From Rhodothermia bacterium (lineage in GTDB: Bacteria; Bacteroidota; Rhodothermia; Balneolales; Natronogracilivirgulaceae), in NCBI GenBank assembly GCA_007122185.1, contig SKUI01000078.1, forward strand, positions 1 to 6,232: 6,232 nt of DNA. The letters run 5' to 3'. The position numbers were made by a program, and so were the translations under genes. Shown here one piece after another: positions 5,397 through 6,232 of this stretch; position 1 is the first letter of the stretch; each line of letters opens with the position of its first letter. Under the pieces are notes generated by a model. It saw nothing but the letters and a program-made list of their open reading frames with translations, did not search any database and had not been told where the DNA came from.

Positions 5397-5995
5397 CTTT
5401 TTACCAACCCGAAACAGTACTTTGCAACGGAGCACTGTTTCGCCTCTATATCAGCAAGGAACGGCTCGACAAGCGCATTGTGGAACTTGCAGGCCAGATC
5501 AACCGTGATTACGAGGACAAAAAGCCCATCTTTATCGGAATTCTGAATGGTGCGTTCATCTTTCTGGCGGATCTGATGAGGCATGTGACCATCCCGTGCG
5601 AGGTGGATTTTTTCAAGCTGAGCAGTTACGGGGATGAAAAAGTATCCTCCGGAAGTGTGACCGAACTGAAGGACCTGGATGCCGATGTTGAGGGACGTCA
5701 TGTGATCCTGATTGAGGATATTGTGGATACGGGCCTCTCCATGCGATACATGGTGGGCCGCATCAAGGCAAAAAAACCGGCATCCGTTGCTGTTGTCACG
5801 CTGCTGCACAAACCGGATGCCACCAAGCATTATGTCAACGTCGATTACGTCGGATTTCAGATTCCCACCCTGTTTGTGCTTGGATACGGCATGGACTATG
5901 CCCAGGAAGGTAGAAATCTGGCACAGATTTACGTAATTGATGACGGGTCGGAAGAAAGCTCGACCCCGATCATCCCGGAGCATGCAAAAAAATAG
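5393..5995 (+). CDS. hpt: hypoxanthine phosphoribosyltransferase
   Basis: This 200-residue type I phosphoribosyltransferase converts hypoxanthine (and usually guanine) plus PRPP to IMP/GMP for purine salvage in the cytoplasm. Visible motifs: GILNGAFIFLADL (49-61), the flexible-loop SSYG (77-80), the PRPP-binding stretch VILIEDIVDTG (104-114) with Glu108/Asp109 and the probable catalytic base Asp112, Lys140 for purine recognition, DYVGFQIP (151-158), and LGYGMDY (163-169), where many relatives have GYGLDY, followed by GRNL (173-176). Length is slightly above the usual 175-185 because of about ten extra N-terminal residues and a short tail. The ATG overlaps the tilS stop as ATGA, a typical translational-coupling arrangement. 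tilS-hpt is a gene pair found in many bacteria, often followed by ftsH, but here a tRNA gene follows. I see nothing anomalous in the active site. Confidence 0.95.
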   Translation: MTFYQPETVLCNGALFRLYISKERLDKRIVELAGQINRDYEDKKPIFIGILNGAFIFLADLMRHVTIPCEVDFFKLSSYGDEKVSSGSVTELKDLDADVEGRHVILIEDIVDTGLSMRYMVGRIKAKKPASVAVVTLLHKPDATKHYVNVDYVGFQIPTLFVLGYGMDYAQEGRNLAQIYVIDDGSEESSTPIIPEHAKK

Positions 5996-6011
5996 CGTGC
6001 CGGGTTGATTT
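5974..6011 (+). terminator. probable hairpin terminator overlapping the hpt stop
   Basis: CCCG (5974-5977) pairs with CGGG (6001-6004). After a two-base bulge, GCATGC (5980-5985) pairs with GCGTGC (5995-6000, one G-U). The loop is nine bases, A-rich, and contains most of the TAG stop codon. Only a poor T tract (TTGATTT) follows, so termination strength is uncertain. Confidence 0.4.
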
Positions 6012-6017
6012 CCGGGA

Positions 6018-6048
6018 TTGAATTGCGATGAAAAATGGGCTATATTTA
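6018..6048 (+). promoter_or_regulatory. possible promoter for tRNA-Ser
   Basis: TTG at 6018-6020 and TATATTTA at 6041-6048, 20 bases apart, match the Bacteroidota TTTG / TAnnTTTG pair except for the last base of the -7 element. It lies between the hpt end and the tRNA, giving an inferred leader of about 65 bases. The ATGGGCT/AGCCCAT inverted repeat (6035-6041, 6076-6082) overlaps its -7 element. Confidence 0.4.
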
Positions 6049-6118
6049 AAGTTCTCCGGGTTTGGATTGTTATCCAGCCCATTCATGGATGCTTCAAGGC
6101 ATTATCGGCAACAAACAC

Positions 6119-6207
6119 GGAGAGATGGCTGAGTGGTCGAAAGCGGCACCCTGCTAAGGTGTTGAGCCCTTCACGGGGCTCCGTGGGTTCGAATCCCACT
6201 CTCTCCG
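6119..6207 (+). tRNA. tRNA-Ser with anticodon GCU
   Basis: The complete 89-base cloverleaf can be drawn by hand. Acceptor stem GGAGAGA (6119-6125) pairs with TCTCTCC (6200-6206), and the discriminator base is G6207. The D arm is GCT...AGC (6128-6144). Anticodon stem GCACC/GGTGT (6146-6150, 6158-6162) flanks the loop CTGCTAA with anticodon GCT at 6153-6155, reading AGC/AGU serine codons. The long variable arm typical of tRNA-Ser is GAGCCC/GGGCTC (6164-6169, 6176-6181). The T arm is GTGGG-TTCGAAT-CCCAC (6183-6199). The bases after the discriminator are CAT, so CCA is not encoded and must be added by the nucleotidyltransferase. The remaining 25 bases of the window hold no recognisable feature. 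Confidence 0.97.
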
Positions 6208-6232
6208 CATCCGAAAAGCGTAATCCCGCAAA

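Noticed and set aside
5387..6082. 231-residue open frame antisense to hpt
   Set aside because: It covers the whole hpt gene and its 3' hairpin, with no recognisable domain; it is a shadow frame.
6035..6082. ATGGGCT/AGCCCAT inverted repeat as a terminator after hpt
   Set aside because: The loop is 34 bases, no T tract follows, and the repeat overlaps the likely tRNA promoter; the hairpin at the hpt stop is a better candidate.
1..6232. CRISPR arrays, insertion sequences, phage or toxin-antitoxin genes
   Set aside because: No regularly spaced repeats, transposase motifs, terminal inverted repeats or small paired toxin-like genes are seen on either strand.

Overview
The window reads as an ordinary chromosomal segment of a bacterium from the Bacteroidota/Chlorobiota/Balneolota (FCB) group. 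The evidence is indirect. Upstream regions carry TAnnTTTG-like -7 elements and Shine-Dalgarno sequences are weak or absent. The biotin ligase has the GKGQ-type catalytic loop and a GatABC-type amidotransferase gene is present. Coding DNA looks close to 50% GC. I cannot name a genus; a Balneolota-like organism is a guess.

Layout. Positions 1-215 (minus strand) hold the 5' part of gatC, cut by the window edge. A 203-base divergent intergenic region separates it from ptsH (HPr) and ptsI (Enzyme I), which form a two-gene operon with no Enzyme II gene in view. A 236-base, roughly 25% GC intergenic region follows. It contains a cre/LacI-type operator-like palindrome, a 14-bp perfect palindrome, repeated AGTATT hexamers and a good FCB-type promoter. 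This leads to a 99-residue stand-alone CBM48/isoamylase-early-set protein that ends at a strong-looking intrinsic terminator. Next come birA, tilS and hpt, tightly overlapping (35 nt and 4 nt), with a hairpin at the hpt stop codon. Last is a promoter-like element and a complete tRNA-Ser(GCU).

How the parts fit. HPr and Enzyme I start a PEP-driven phosphorelay. HPr keeps both His15 and Ser46, so it could serve regulation as well as transport. The CBM48 protein probably binds glycogen or another alpha-glucan, and the operator-like site upstream suggests, without proof, carbon-source control. birA (biotinylation of carboxylases), tilS (tRNA-Ile lysidine modification) and hpt (purine salvage) are housekeeping genes. 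tilS-hpt is a widely recurring gene pair.

There is no clear sign of a new defence, mobile or biosynthetic system. The most interesting points are the regulatory architecture in front of the CBM48 gene, unusual residues around the active sites of Enzyme I, and a 12-bp in-frame tandem duplication in tilS.
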